Source of the DNA: Kiritimatiellia bacterium
Lineage (GTDB): Bacteria; Verrucomicrobiota; Kiritimatiellia; CAIVKH01
Length of the DNA: 64,000 nucleotides
Direction of reading: 5' to 3'
Assembly (NCBI GenBank): GCA_027493775.1
Contig: JAOSKE010000001.1
Coordinates: forward strand, 1,196,917 to 1,260,916
Shown: one piece after another, positions 10,312-18,540 of the stretch
Layout: each line of letters opens with the position of its first letter
Numbering within the stretch: the first letter of the stretch is position 1
Program-made: the position numbers and the translations under genes
Notes under the pieces: model-generated
Told to the model about the DNA's origin: nothing
Database searches by the model: none
Seen by the model: only the letters and a program-made list of their open reading frames with translations

Positions 10312-12744
10312 CTAGGGCTTGAGCGAGACCCCGGCGCGATAGAGGCCGACGGGTGTGGGGTTGGTATCGGGCACGGAAATCAATTCGCCCGTGCCATCGA
10401 AAGGTTCGCCGATGCCACTCCACAATCCAGCGGACAGGTCGTCGGATCGCTCAACCGTGTACACGCGGTTTGTCACGGTCTTCACCTGGACGACCAACGC
10501 GCCGTCTGGGCTGACGGACTCAACACGAAAGTAAGAGGTGGCGTTCGTCGGGTTTGTGCCGCTGATGTAGTGCTCCAAATTACCTTGCCCGTCTCCGTCG
10601 GTATCAGCAGTCGCAACCGCGCCGGTGAACGATCCGAAGTGTTCAAACTCCCAGCCGTCAGGAATCCCGTCGCCGTCTATATCGGAGGTTGTGGGGTCGC
10701 GAACCTGCACATTGCCGATCACAATCCGATAGTTCGCATCTTCTCCTGCGGATTGAATGCGAATCCCCGGCTCGCCCGTGCGCGGGTCCACAATTCCGAT
10801 GCGGAGCGAATAGACGCCCGGCGCAACAGGCGGCGTCGCGAAATGTTCCGTGCGCTCGAAGTCCACATTCGGGGTCAGGGTACGCAGATCAAATGAATAC
10901 GTTCCACGCCAAACCGGTACGCCCGCAGCATCGCATAGCGCCACTTCGACCGGGAAGCGATGGTAAATCGGCGCCGCGCCGGTATTCGTCAACACGAGCG
11001 TGACATCGAAGCCGTGGCCCCACCAAATATCCGTCGGCCAATCCACGCGAACGATTTGATAGTTGTAACCCAGCAATCGCTTCATCGGGAGCAGGTTCAC
11101 TTCGTTGCCCCTCATCTCATGGCCACCGGCGGGGCCGAGGAAAGAGAAATGGTAGTCGCGCAACACGGTCATGATGTTGTTCACATTGTTCGACCACGTT
11201 CGCTTCTGATTCGTATTCGGGCTTTCGCCGGAGATAGGATTCGACAACCAATTATCCACCGACGCGGGGGTCACGTGTTTGAAGCTGTAATCCATATTCC
11301 ACTCGCCGCTGTCATCGCAGTCGGGGAATCCATAAATGCACGGCGCGGTGAAGGAAGGGAAATAGTCCTCATGAAAGCCGAACTCGACACCGACCGCGTC
11401 GGGATTGCCGGGGTATCGTGTTTGAAGCGGGGTGTTTGTGAACGCCGCCGCGTAGGCGTCGCGTACGGCGATCTTTACCGCACTTGAAGGCCCTCGATTG
11501 TCGCAACCGGATTGATGCCACTCGCCCCACAGTCCGAGCAACCCGACCTGAACCGCCGTAATGCGCGGATCGCCGTCGTACCGTTCCGCGAACGCCTGCA
11601 CAAACTGAACCAACTGTGTGATCATTGCAGGATCATTCCAGTCCGGCGTAATTCCCGGGCCGTCGCCGTCGCAACTGGTGTACGGGTAGGCCGTGATCGA
11701 AAGCGGCGCATTGGTCAGAAAGGAAGGAAAATCGCGCCGCAAATCGCCGCCGGTATAAAACAACGTGACGCCGCTGTTCTGGCCATCGGGATAATCCGCG
11801 ACCGGACGCAGCACAAACGTCGCGCGCGGGTCCTTGTTGAGAATCGGAAGAAGATGATTCGTTTCAAATCGGCCCCACTCGAACACTTGATCACTTGTCT
11901 CAATCTCGCGCCACGGCACGTAGATGTGATAAATCGTCGCGCCATAATAGTTGTTCGGCGCGCCATCCGCGTAATCCGTACCCCAAAGCATAAAGCCCTT
12001 GTGCGGATTGTTGTAATCGTTCGCCGTCGGCGCGGGACTGTAGCTCGCCATCTCGCCGAGCGGTTCCTCGGGCTGAGTTGACGTGGAATACTCAAAGAAT
12101 CCACCAAGCTCTCCCCCGTCGCCCGTATCGGGATAATAGTCGGGCGTGTTTCCATTGAGGACATTGTCGCCATAGAGGACGAAGCGAAATGAGGTCGGCG
12201 TCCCCATAAGCGATAGCGGGACTTCCATCGCAATATCCACGCCACTGCTCTGGATATCAAAATCTGCGGCGCCTTTGTAATCCCAGACAAACGCCGTCTG
12301 ATCGCCACCGCCCGCAAATGAAAAAACACTCGCCCCTTGAATCAGATATTCCGCGCCAACCGGAAATTGACCGCCGCCACCGATATAGCCCGTCGCGCGG
12401 TTGTTATCCACATCAACAAAGATGTTGTAAAACGCAGGGTAGGCCGAAAAGTCGGCAGCAGTTGTCAATTCGTACCGAATAAAAAGTGACTGAACATCCG
12501 CGCGATGCGCCATTGTCACGCGATGCCAATCCACATCGAACGGTCCGATTCCCGATTCGCCGGCGCTATCCACCGGAAAGGCATCGAGCGTCGCCCATGC
12601 CGTGCGATCACCATGAATGTTCAACGCGGCAACGGGGTTGTTTCGGACTGCCTCGGAGTCGGCGACGGCACTGTCGGGTACGATGACATTCAGGCACAGC
12701 AGGGCGGTGACAAAGACGGTCGTTTTTCGAGCAGTGTTTTTCAT
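10312..12744 (-). CDS. Secreted protein: CBM9-like domain, DUF4874/DUF4832-type barrel, calcium-binding tail
   Basis: About 810 aa from ATG 12744, which gives signal peptide MKNTARKTTVFVTALLCLNV. An ATG at 12810, overlapping the previous stop as ATGA, is a possible longer start. Residues ~30-245 form a CBM9-like domain with AYPAFYNIFVDVDNN and TPDYYPDTGDGGELGGFFEY. Then NPHKGFMLWGT, YHIYVPWREIE and LLGLWGEWHQSG mark a DUF4874-like barrel. LLGYNYQIVRVDWP followed by a beta-rich part matches the DUF4832 style. DIDGDGIPDGWE and DTDGDGQGNLEHYISGTNP (from about 688) form a thrombospondin-3-like calcium-binding segment, followed by a small C-terminal domain. DUF4832 proteins are poorly characterised; a role in glycan binding or cleavage is inferred from context. 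Confidence 0.8.
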   Translation of the reverse strand: MKNTARKTTVFVTALLCLNVIVPDSAVADSEAVRNNPVAALNIHGDRTAWATLDAFPVDSAGESGIGPFDVDWHRVTMAHRADVQSLFIRYELTTAADFSAYPAFYNIFVDVDNNRATGYIGGGGQFPVGAEYLIQGASVFSFAGGGDQTAFVWDYKGAADFDIQSSGVDIAMEVPLSLMGTPTSFRFVLYGDNVLNGNTPDYYPDTGDGGELGGFFEYSTSTQPEEPLGEMASYSPAPTANDYNNPHKGFMLWGTDYADGAPNNYYGATIYHIYVPWREIETSDQVFEWGRFETNHLLPILNKDPRATFVLRPVADYPDGQNSGVTLFYTGGDLRRDFPSFLTNAPLSITAYPYTSCDGDGPGITPDWNDPAMITQLVQFVQAFAERYDGDPRITAVQVGLLGLWGEWHQSGCDNRGPSSAVKIAVRDAYAAAFTNTPLQTRYPGNPDAVGVEFGFHEDYFPSFTAPCIYGFPDCDDSGEWNMDYSFKHVTPASVDNWLSNPISGESPNTNQKRTWSNNVNNIMTVLRDYHFSFLGPAGGHEMRGNEVNLLPMKRLLGYNYQIVRVDWPTDIWWGHGFDVTLVLTNTGAAPIYHRFPVEVALCDAAGVPVWRGTYSFDLRTLTPNVDFERTEHFATPPVAPGVYSLRIGIVDPRTGEPGIRIQSAGEDANYRIVIGNVQVRDPTTSDIDGDGIPDGWEFEHFGSFTGAVATADTDGDGQGNLEHYISGTNPTNATSYFRVESVSPDGALVVQVKTVTNRVYTVERSDDLSAGLWSGIGEPFDGTGELISVPDTNPTPVGLYRAGVSLKP

Positions 12745-12806
12745 ATCCAAACGACGCCGACGCGAAATGATCTGCAAAGTTACGGGACAGACTGGCTCCG
12801 CTCCAA

Positions 12807-13532
12807 TCATTGCGAAGGCGTTCCCGTTGCGCTCGCGCGATCATTCGATGTGTCGGCATCAGCAGATTCCGTGGAAGTGGCGGTTGAGTACTCAAAGAAT
12901 CCGCCTGACACCCCTGTGTTTGCGGTGTCGGGATAATAGTCCGGCGTATTTCCACTGAGCACGTTGTCGCCTAAGAGAACAAAACGAAACGCGCTTGGCG
13001 CTCCAATGAGCAGCATGGGAATCGCGATGGCAATGTCTTTTCCACTGTCCTTAATGTCGGACTGTGCCGCGCCCTTGAGTTCCCAACCGAAAGCGGTCTG
13101 CACACTGCCGCCGGAAAACGCAAAAACATTTGCGCCCTGAATCAAATAATCCGCACCGATGGAAAGCTGGCCGTCACTTCCCACATAGCCCGTCGCGCGA
13201 TTGTTATCGGCATCAATGAAGAGATTGTAAAACGCGGGGTACGCCGAAAAATCCGCTGCGGCGTTTAATTCGTAGCGAACGAACACCATTTGTCGGTCTG
13301 CGCCGTGCGCCATTGTAACGCGACGCCAATCCACATCAAACGGCCCGATTCCCGGCTCTGCACTAGTGTCTGCCGGAAAGGCCTCCACCTCCGACCATGT
13401 CGCCCGATCCCCGTGAATATCCAGCGCTGCAACCGGGTTGCATCGGTCCGCATCCGCCGTTGCGGATGCGCGTTCAGTCATTATCCAGCTCAGGCAAAGC
13501 AGCACACAAAATGCGATGGTTGTTTTCTTCAT
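12807..13532 (-). CDS. Secreted CBM9-like protein, paralogue of the neighbour's N-terminal domain
   Basis: 241 aa with a signal peptide (MKKTTIAFCVLLCLSWIM). A GAGGTG site lies about 7 bases before the ATG. Almost the whole mature protein aligns with the N-terminal domain of the next gene: both share NPVAAL(N/D)IHGDR, GIGPFDVDW, RVTMAH, AYPAFYN, DNNRATGY, YLIQGA and GNTPDYYPDT. It ends just after that domain, with a Ser/Asp/Thr-rich tail. It looks like a tandem duplicate of the binding module without the catalytic-like part, or a truncated copy. A free-standing secreted glycan-binding role is plausible but not shown. Confidence 0.78.
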   Translation of the reverse strand: MKKTTIAFCVLLCLSWIMTERASATADADRCNPVAALDIHGDRATWSEVEAFPADTSAEPGIGPFDVDWRRVTMAHGADRQMVFVRYELNAAADFSAYPAFYNLFIDADNNRATGYVGSDGQLSIGADYLIQGANVFAFSGGSVQTAFGWELKGAAQSDIKDSGKDIAIAIPMLLIGAPSAFRFVLLGDNVLSGNTPDYYPDTANTGVSGGFFEYSTATSTESADADTSNDRASATGTPSQ

Positions 13533-13551
13533 CTACTTCACCTCATCCCAT

Positions 13552-14716
13552 TCACGACGGCAGTGGCGGTACGTCCACCATGCGACCTTCTCTTAGTGAC
13601 GCAGTGGCAGCGCAACCGACCGCGACACTCATCCGACCATCTTCAGGCGACGTGTTGGGCGGCACGCCTTCGCGCAGATAGCGGATGAAACCGCGCGTGA
13701 TTTGTTCGTCGGCACCGCCGTGTCCTTCGTCGCTATCCCGCGCACCGCTCAGCGGGATCTCTTCGCGCGGTGGCGGGTTCGGCCAGTCGCGCGTCTTTTT
13801 CGGGTCGCGGATAAAACCAAATCTCGTTTCGTTCGAGGAAAAATTCGATGCGGCCTTTGTCGCCGATCACATTGTAGTGTCGCACATATTCCGGCGTGAA
13901 ATGGCACTGCGTGTAAGAGGCCTTCACGCCGTTCGCCAGCTTGAGGATCACGACTTGGTTGTCCTCGATGTCCACCGCCTTCCGGAACACACACATCTGG
14001 CGCGGATTCTCCGGGGCCTGCGCCTCGCGGCAGGTATCCCGAATATCACAGGTCGGACAGGTCAAATCGTCGGGGCGCTCGCCGCCGAAATAGTCGAGAT
14101 CACCGAACGCCGCCGCGAGTGCGCCATACGCGCCGCCGAGCCAGTGAATGACATCTATATCGTGCGACGCCTTTTGGAGCAGGAGCGAATGAACACCCTC
14201 TCGCGTTGCGTGCCAGTCGTGGTAATAGAAATCACCGCCCGCGCCGACAAAGTGATGGACCCAAATTGCCTTCACGTCACCGATCCGCCCCGCGAGAATC
14301 GCATCGCGCGCGGCGAGGACGACGGGGTGGTAGCGGAGATTGAACCCCATCATAAACGGGACTTTGTATTTGCGGACGGCGAGCAGAATACGATCACACG
14401 CCTCCGTCGAAAGCGACATCGGTTTTTCGAGGTACAACGCCTTGCCCGACTCCAGCACAGCGAGCGCGTGTTCTTCGTGAAAACGATCCGGTGTGAACAC
14501 GCCAACGGCATCAATATCCGGGCGCTTCAATAATTCGCGATAGTCCTTCGAGGTCCACGCATCCGCCCCTGCCCACGAACGGAAGTCTGCGAGCGAGCTG
14601 TCCGCCAAATCCACGGCAGCGACGACTTCCGACTCATCGTTGTGTGGAACGTGCCAGCGTTTCGCGATAATCGCGCGACCGGAAGCGCCGATGATTCCAA
14701 TCCGAATTTTCTTCAT
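13552..14716 (-). CDS. Gfo/Idh/MocA-family NAD(P)-dependent oxidoreductase (one frame break)
   Basis: About 387 aa after correction. The N-terminus KIRIGIIGASGRAIIAKRW is a Rossmann nucleotide-binding segment. LYLEKPMS is the EKP motif that carries the family's catalytic lysine, and KASHDIDVIHWLGG is the usual substrate-site helix. A four-Cys cluster (CPTCDIRDTC) plus a later CVF lies before the C-terminal sheet. Near 13813-13816 an extra base in a run of four shifts the frame; removing it continues as FIRDPKKTRDWPNPPP through GHGGADEQITRGFI to a stop at 13552. Its start overlaps the prepilin-like gene as ATGA. Family members oxidise or reduce sugars and sugar acids, fitting the locus; the substrate is unknown. 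Confidence 0.85.
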
Positions 14717-15348
14717 GGGCGAGGCGCAATTTTTTGGACGGAGCCATCTTCAAGGACGGCAAGTGTGCCAACGACAGAGAGCGGCTGTTCGACACTCGCG
14801 CCCGCGTGATATTGCCAGTCCGTGCTTTGCCCCCACGCGCCCTTCTCGCGGAAGTGATCGGTCATCAGGACGAGCATTCCTAGCTGGTTGTTCCACTCTT
14901 GCGTAACCCAAACATTCGTGGAATCGCCGGGGCGCAACGGGCCGACTCCACCGCCCGGCGAGACAAAGCCCCAATAGAAATATCCGATTCGACCCGCCGC
15001 AAGCTCCGACCCTATATCCAATCCTTCCATCTTCACCGAACGCGGACAGAACAGGACATTTGAAGCACCGCCAATATGTGGGGAAAGCGCCGCAATCAAC
15101 GGGCCTTGTCTGTCGTAGTAGTTCTGCTCCGCGAGGGGATACGGCTTGTATCCATCCGCGATGACCGTCAGCGCGATTGCGCACGAATGCAGGTTGTTGC
15201 GGCAGGCCGCCTCCTGTCCACGCGCGATTCCCCGCCCTACCAACGGCACCATAATGGCCGCCAGAATCGCGATGATCGCAACCACGACCAATAATTCGAT
15301 CAGCGTGAAGGCTGCCCTTCGTCGGCATATTTGAAGAAGACGTTTCAT
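14713..15348 (-). CDS. Prepilin-type N-terminal cleavage/methylation protein
   Basis: 211 aa. A short basic leader precedes AFTLIELLVVVAIIAILAA, the prepilin peptidase site and hydrophobic helix (cleavage would precede the Phe). An AGAGGTGAA site precedes the ATG at 15348. The body has CRNNLHS, VLFCPRS and YFYWGFVS, then LAVLEDGSVQKI near the end, resembling the secreted pseudopilin-like proteins abundant in PVC bacteria next to glycan-degradation genes. No pilus assembly genes are nearby. It overlaps the oxidoreductase by 4 bp. It may be a surface scaffold or carrier for polysaccharide breakdown; that role is conjecture. Confidence 0.82.
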   Translation of the reverse strand: MKRLLQICRRRAAFTLIELLVVVAIIAILAAIMVPLVGRGIARGQEAACRNNLHSCAIALTVIADGYKPYPLAEQNYYDRQGPLIAALSPHIGGASNVLFCPRSVKMEGLDIGSELAAGRIGYFYWGFVSPGGGVGPLRPGDSTNVWVTQEWNNQLGMLVLMTDHFREKGAWGQSTDWQYHAGASVEQPLSVVGTLAVLEDGSVQKIAPRP

Positions 15349-15359
15349 AGCTTCACCTC

Positions 15360-16490
15360 TTACGTGTGGATTGCTCCCGCAACTCGTTCAACCACCTCGC
15401 GCATCGCGGCGGACTGCGCCTCAATCGAGCGAACCAGTTCACACTGCGTATGGCACCGATCCAGATTGTGATCCGGGCGAGCCACCTTGAAATACTGATC
15501 GCCGTTCAGGTAGTCCGTCAAAAACCGAATTCCGGTTTCCATCGTAATCAGTTTGCCGGCAAAGGGCAGCTCTTCAACTTCTTCGTTCACGAGCATGGAG
15601 CCCGCGCCGGCCAGAAAGCCGGTCACCAGCGCCTCAAACATCGGCATCTGCATCTTCACGAGACTCAAATTGCGCTCATCTTCCGCCGCCGGACTCGTCG
15701 CCGTGCGCACCATATCGCCAAAATCATACAGCGAGAGACCGGGCATCACCGTATCGAGATCAATCACGCAAATCCCCTCGCCGGTAATGTCATCCAGCAT
15801 CACGTTGTTGAGCTTGCAGTCGTTATGCGTCACGCGCAGCGGCAGCTTTCCGTCGCGATGCAACCTCAGCGCCCGGTTCGCATCCTCCTCGCGATCAAGG
15901 AAGAACGCGATTTCCTTTTTCGCGGAAGCGACGCGGCCGACGCGATCGGCGGCGACCGCCTCCTTCAGCGCCGCGAGACGCGCGGGGGTGTTGTGAAAAT
16001 CAGGAATTGTTTCGTGGAGATCACTCGCATTAAAATCCGACAACTGACTCATAAACGCGCCAAACGCATTCGCCGCCGCCTGGGCGCGGGCCGGGGAATC
16101 AATAACGTCGTAGGTCCGCGCCTTTTCGATAAACAAATAGATGCGCCAATAATCACCGCGCTCATCCATCGCGCAGAACGCGCCCGTTCGCGTCGGCACC
16201 AACGTAAGGGCGCGGCGCGACGCATCGTAATGACTCTCCAACTGATGCGCGACATGCTCCGTCACCCGTCCGATATTCTCCATCAGCGCCGGCGGGTTCT
16301 TAAAGATGCGCCCATTGATTCTCTGCAAAATATACCGCACCGTCGCGCCGGCCTGATCCACCACCAGCTCCAGCGTATCATTGATATGTCCGCTCCCATA
16401 CGGCAGCGCGGTCAACAGCGACGCGCGCAAGTCATACTGCTTCAACACCCCAACCACCCGTTCCCGAGGTACCATTCGATCAGCGTTCAT
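15360..16490 (-). CDS. Aminoglycoside phosphotransferase-fold sugar kinase, NahK-like
   Basis: 376 aa, starting at ATG 16490 behind GGGAGATT. The phosphotransferase core is clear: RVTHNDCKLNNVMLD is the catalytic loop (Asp and Asn) and ICVIDLDTVMPGLSLYDFGD the metal-binding Asp motif. This second motif is close to N-acetylhexosamine 1-kinases (NahK), which phosphorylate GlcNAc or GalNAc at C1 in lacto-N-biose/galacto-N-biose salvage. It is the first gene after the palindrome at 16543-16564 and leads an apparent operon with the prepilin-like and oxidoreductase genes. I infer that it phosphorylates a sugar released by the downstream secreted proteins. A different APH-fold kinase specificity cannot be excluded. 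Confidence 0.78.
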   Translation of the reverse strand: MNADRMVPRERVVGVLKQYDLRASLLTALPYGSGHINDTLELVVDQAGATVRYILQRINGRIFKNPPALMENIGRVTEHVAHQLESHYDASRRALTLVPTRTGAFCAMDERGDYWRIYLFIEKARTYDVIDSPARAQAAANAFGAFMSQLSDFNASDLHETIPDFHNTPARLAALKEAVAADRVGRVASAKKEIAFFLDREEDANRALRLHRDGKLPLRVTHNDCKLNNVMLDDITGEGICVIDLDTVMPGLSLYDFGDMVRTATSPAAEDERNLSLVKMQMPMFEALVTGFLAGAGSMLVNEEVEELPFAGKLITMETGIRFLTDYLNGDQYFKVARPDHNLDRCHTQCELVRSIEAQSAAMREVVERVAGAIHT

Positions 16491-16542
16491 AATCTCCCAT
16501 CAACTCCGCAGAATCCTCTGCACATCTGTACAGCTACCCGAT

Positions 16543-16564
16543 TATATTTGATGCGTCAAATATA
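16543..16564. promoter_or_regulatory. Operator-like inverted repeat upstream of the NahK-like operon
   Basis: TATATTTGA and TCAAATATA form perfect 9-bp arms around TGCG, 53 bp upstream of the ATG at 16490. This arrangement suits a dimeric repressor or activator site. The same core, slightly degenerate, recurs at 5672-5698 before the second unit of this locus. Confidence 0.55.
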
Positions 16565-16820
16565 TTTAGAAAGAGGTGTAACAAGCGGGCCGCGTGGCGT
16601 GGTCGCTCTTTGTAGCTACGGACGATGAGCGCGGCGAGCCGGAGGGCGGCGGACATGCCCGCCACAGCTTTGGCGGAGGGGGAGGATCAGCCCTCGCCCT
16701 TTCTTCCGACACGATGCGCAATTAAGCGCACGGGCCCAAAAATCGCTCTGAATTAAGGCAGATTATTTTTCGGAATAATTTCGTAAATGGGCGCGAATTA
16801 CAAATTTTGTGAACTTGGTG

Positions 16821-16916
16821 CCTTTTGTGGTTAATTGCACAATCCACCGCGGTCAGCGCCCGCGGCTACAGCGGGCGATCTGCGCCTGCGGCTACGGCGG
16901 GCGATCTGCGCCATGC
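16821..16916. repeat. Left copy of direct repeat flanking the AbiE pair
   Basis: Positions 16821-16874 are identical over 54 bases to 18401-18454, and similarity continues to the CCATG...TGCG end. This copy holds an internal duplication: GCCCGCGGCTACAGCGGGC (16858-16876) and a variant at 16884-16902, each able to form a hairpin. The repeat runs up to the 3' end of the antitoxin gene. Confidence 0.85.
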
Positions 16917-16917
16917 C

Positions 16918-17526
16918 CTATGCGTTTTGCGCATTCGCGGCACAAATGTTCATCACAGACTTGCGCGTGGACGTGGGATAGCGAAGGAGATGCCGCTCCA
17001 TCTCCGCCTTATCAATCCGATCCAGATTGCGAAACGTGAGCTGACCGAGAGGGTCCACCCCTCTACGGCGCATCAAAAATGCGTAGTCGCACAGTGCTTG
17101 TGCGCATCCGACCAACTCGCCACGCTTGGGGTGCGCATAAACCGACGCCGGAACGTAAACAAAAACGAATCGCCCCACCGGTGTGACCCGCACACGAGGC
17201 CGACCGGAACGACGGTTGGTAAAGCACACGATTTCCGAAGGTATTTGCGTGATCAGATTGAGCGCGCTCAACGCAGACGCAGCCGTGATATACGCGGCGG
17301 AATCCAAGTACGGAAGAAGCTGGACAGACGTCACCGCATTCGGAAGACCATAAAGCCCCTGCGCATATCGAACAATCACACCCTGTTTCTGCAAACGTCC
17401 CAACGTCACGTTCAGTGTGCGCAAGCTGCTGCCGGAAACATTCGACAACTCCGACACGGCAAAAACCACCTTGCCAAAGCGCCGCCGCTGCTCATGCAAA
17501 TATCTGTGCCACTCCAACGCCTTCAC
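16918..17526 (-). CDS. AbiEi-family antitoxin / transcriptional regulator
   Basis: 202 aa. The N-terminal ~70 residues look like a winged helix (VVFAVSELSNVSGSSLRTLN, then LYGLPNAVTS), and the rest resembles the AbiEi C-terminal domain (YITAASALSALNLI, SRGR-type basic strand RRSGRPRVRVTPVGRFVF). In AbiE systems this protein represses its own operon and neutralises the nucleotidyltransferase toxin without direct binding (type IV). Its ATG overlaps the toxin stop (ATGA at 17526-17523). Here the antitoxin is downstream of the toxin, the reverse of the usual AbiEi-AbiEii order. The last codons abut the left direct repeat. Confidence 0.78.
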   Translation of the reverse strand: MKALEWHRYLHEQRRRFGKVVFAVSELSNVSGSSLRTLNVTLGRLQKQGVIVRYAQGLYGLPNAVTSVQLLPYLDSAAYITAASALSALNLITQIPSEIVCFTNRRSGRPRVRVTPVGRFVFVYVPASVYAHPKRGELVGCAQALCDYAFLMRRRGVDPLGQLTFRNLDRIDKAEMERHLLRYPTSTRKSVMNICAANAQNA

Positions 17527-18328
17527 GACGCGCCTCCCGCCCCCAGCTTCAATTGGTTTGTCAATAGCTCTACAACCGTTTCAAAAACATTTCGTGCGCC
17601 GCCGCTTGCCTCGATTTGCGCCGACGCTATCGCTTCCAACTGACCCGCAACCACTGCGCCAATACTTTTAACGTGATAGTCCGGATACTGCGCGAAATCC
17701 CGAAGCTGTTTTTGAATCGCTTCCGACGCGATGCCGAGGGACGCAAATTTGCGTTGCAAGCGCACACCTGAGTCCGGTCGAAGGTGGCTGCTAAACAAAA
17801 ATAAATCCACGAGATCTCGATGCTCAATGTGCCGACGATTAATAATCGAAATCACCTTCGACTCGACCACATCCGCATCGCTAGGCGTCGGATACACATT
17901 GCCCTCAAACGTGCGAACGCCGATCGGATCCGCACACACAATCCGCGTTATATCCACAGGAATCTCAAGACGCCCTGCCGATCCCGGCGACCAGAGCGCC
18001 AACTCGACGACTCGAACAAAGGCCCCTTCATCACCAGGGCCGCTCCCGAGCCGAACACTCCCGTCAAACCCGAAGAGTCGCTTGACTTCCGGCAACACGC
18101 GGCGCGAAAAAACATCGCCAGCTCTTCCTGCTTTTTATCGAGATTGCCCTCCCAGTGATAATCAATATCGCTGGATAGCCGAGCGCTTTGATTCAAAAAT
18201 CGGTATCGAAAACCACCAATCAGCGACAACCCAACACCTGCCGGACTTATCGCAATCAACCGGACAACTATCCGCTGAATTTCTTCAAGAGCCTCTGGTT
18301 TCAATCCGCTCATAACCGCCACCGCCAT
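17523..18328 (-). CDS. AbiEii-family nucleotidyltransferase toxin (one frame break)
   Basis: About 268 aa after correction. LSLIGGFRYRFLNQSARLSS followed by DID is the GG...DxD nucleotidyltransferase motif. HRDLVDLFLF further on matches the second conserved acidic/basic helix of the AbiEii/AbiGii family. The frame breaks in six T (forward A run 18107-18112); a seventh gives FFSRRVLPEVKRLFGFDG and an unbroken protein. MSGLKPEAL (ATG 18313) is an alternative start. AbiEii toxins attach nucleotides, probably to tRNA, and give phage abortive infection or plasmid stabilisation. If the break were real the toxin would be inactive; many neighbours share such breaks, so I think it is intact. Confidence 0.74.
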
Positions 18329-18351
18329 TAGATACTGCGCGATTCGTCACC

Positions 18352-18387
18352 AATATACAACTGTTTTGTTGTGAATTGATGTATATT
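18352..18387. promoter_or_regulatory. Inverted repeat upstream of the AbiE operon
   Basis: AATATACA (18352-18359) and TGTATATT (18380-18387) are perfect 8-bp inverted arms starting 24 bp upstream of the toxin ATG. AbiEi-type antitoxins are known to autoregulate by binding inverted repeats at their promoter. Binding here is inference. Confidence 0.45.
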
Positions 18388-18400
18388 CTGTGTTTTTGTA

Positions 18401-18483
18401 CCTTTTGTGGTTAATTGCACAATCCACCGCGGTCAGCGCCCGCGGCTACAGCGGACGATCCGCGCCATGACCCATGCGCTTTG
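18401..18483. repeat. Right copy of direct repeat flanking the AbiE pair
   Basis: 54 identical bases (18401-18454) match 16821-16874, followed by a diverged continuation to about 18483. It contains the hairpin-forming GCCCGCGGCTACAGCGGAC (18438-18456) once, lacking the internal duplication of the left copy. The two copies are in the same orientation 1.58 kb apart. Confidence 0.85.
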
Positions 18484-18540
18484 CGAGCTTCGGACTTCAG
18501 GTTCTTGCTCGCCGTTACCTTGACGAAGGTGGATGTGCGC

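Larger units (their letters stand above)
16491..16917. other. Intergenic region with operator-like palindrome and repeats
   Basis: This 427-bp gap between the NahK-like gene and the AbiE antitoxin gene has no convincing ORF. It contains the palindrome at 16543-16564, a GC-rich stretch with CCCGCCACAGCTTTGGCGG at 16658-16676 that can pair CCGCC with GGCGG, an AT-rich tract around 16745-16810, and the left copy of the direct repeat (16821-16916). The palindrome likely lies in the promoter of the leftward operon. Confidence 0.6.

Noticed and set aside
15366-16628. Plus-strand open frame of 420 codons
   Set aside because: Antisense of the NahK-like kinase, which has intact catalytic motifs on the other strand.
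16821-18483. CRISPR array, because repeats recur around 16.8-18.5 kb
   Set aside because: Only two long copies 1.58 kb apart with genes between; no regular spacers.
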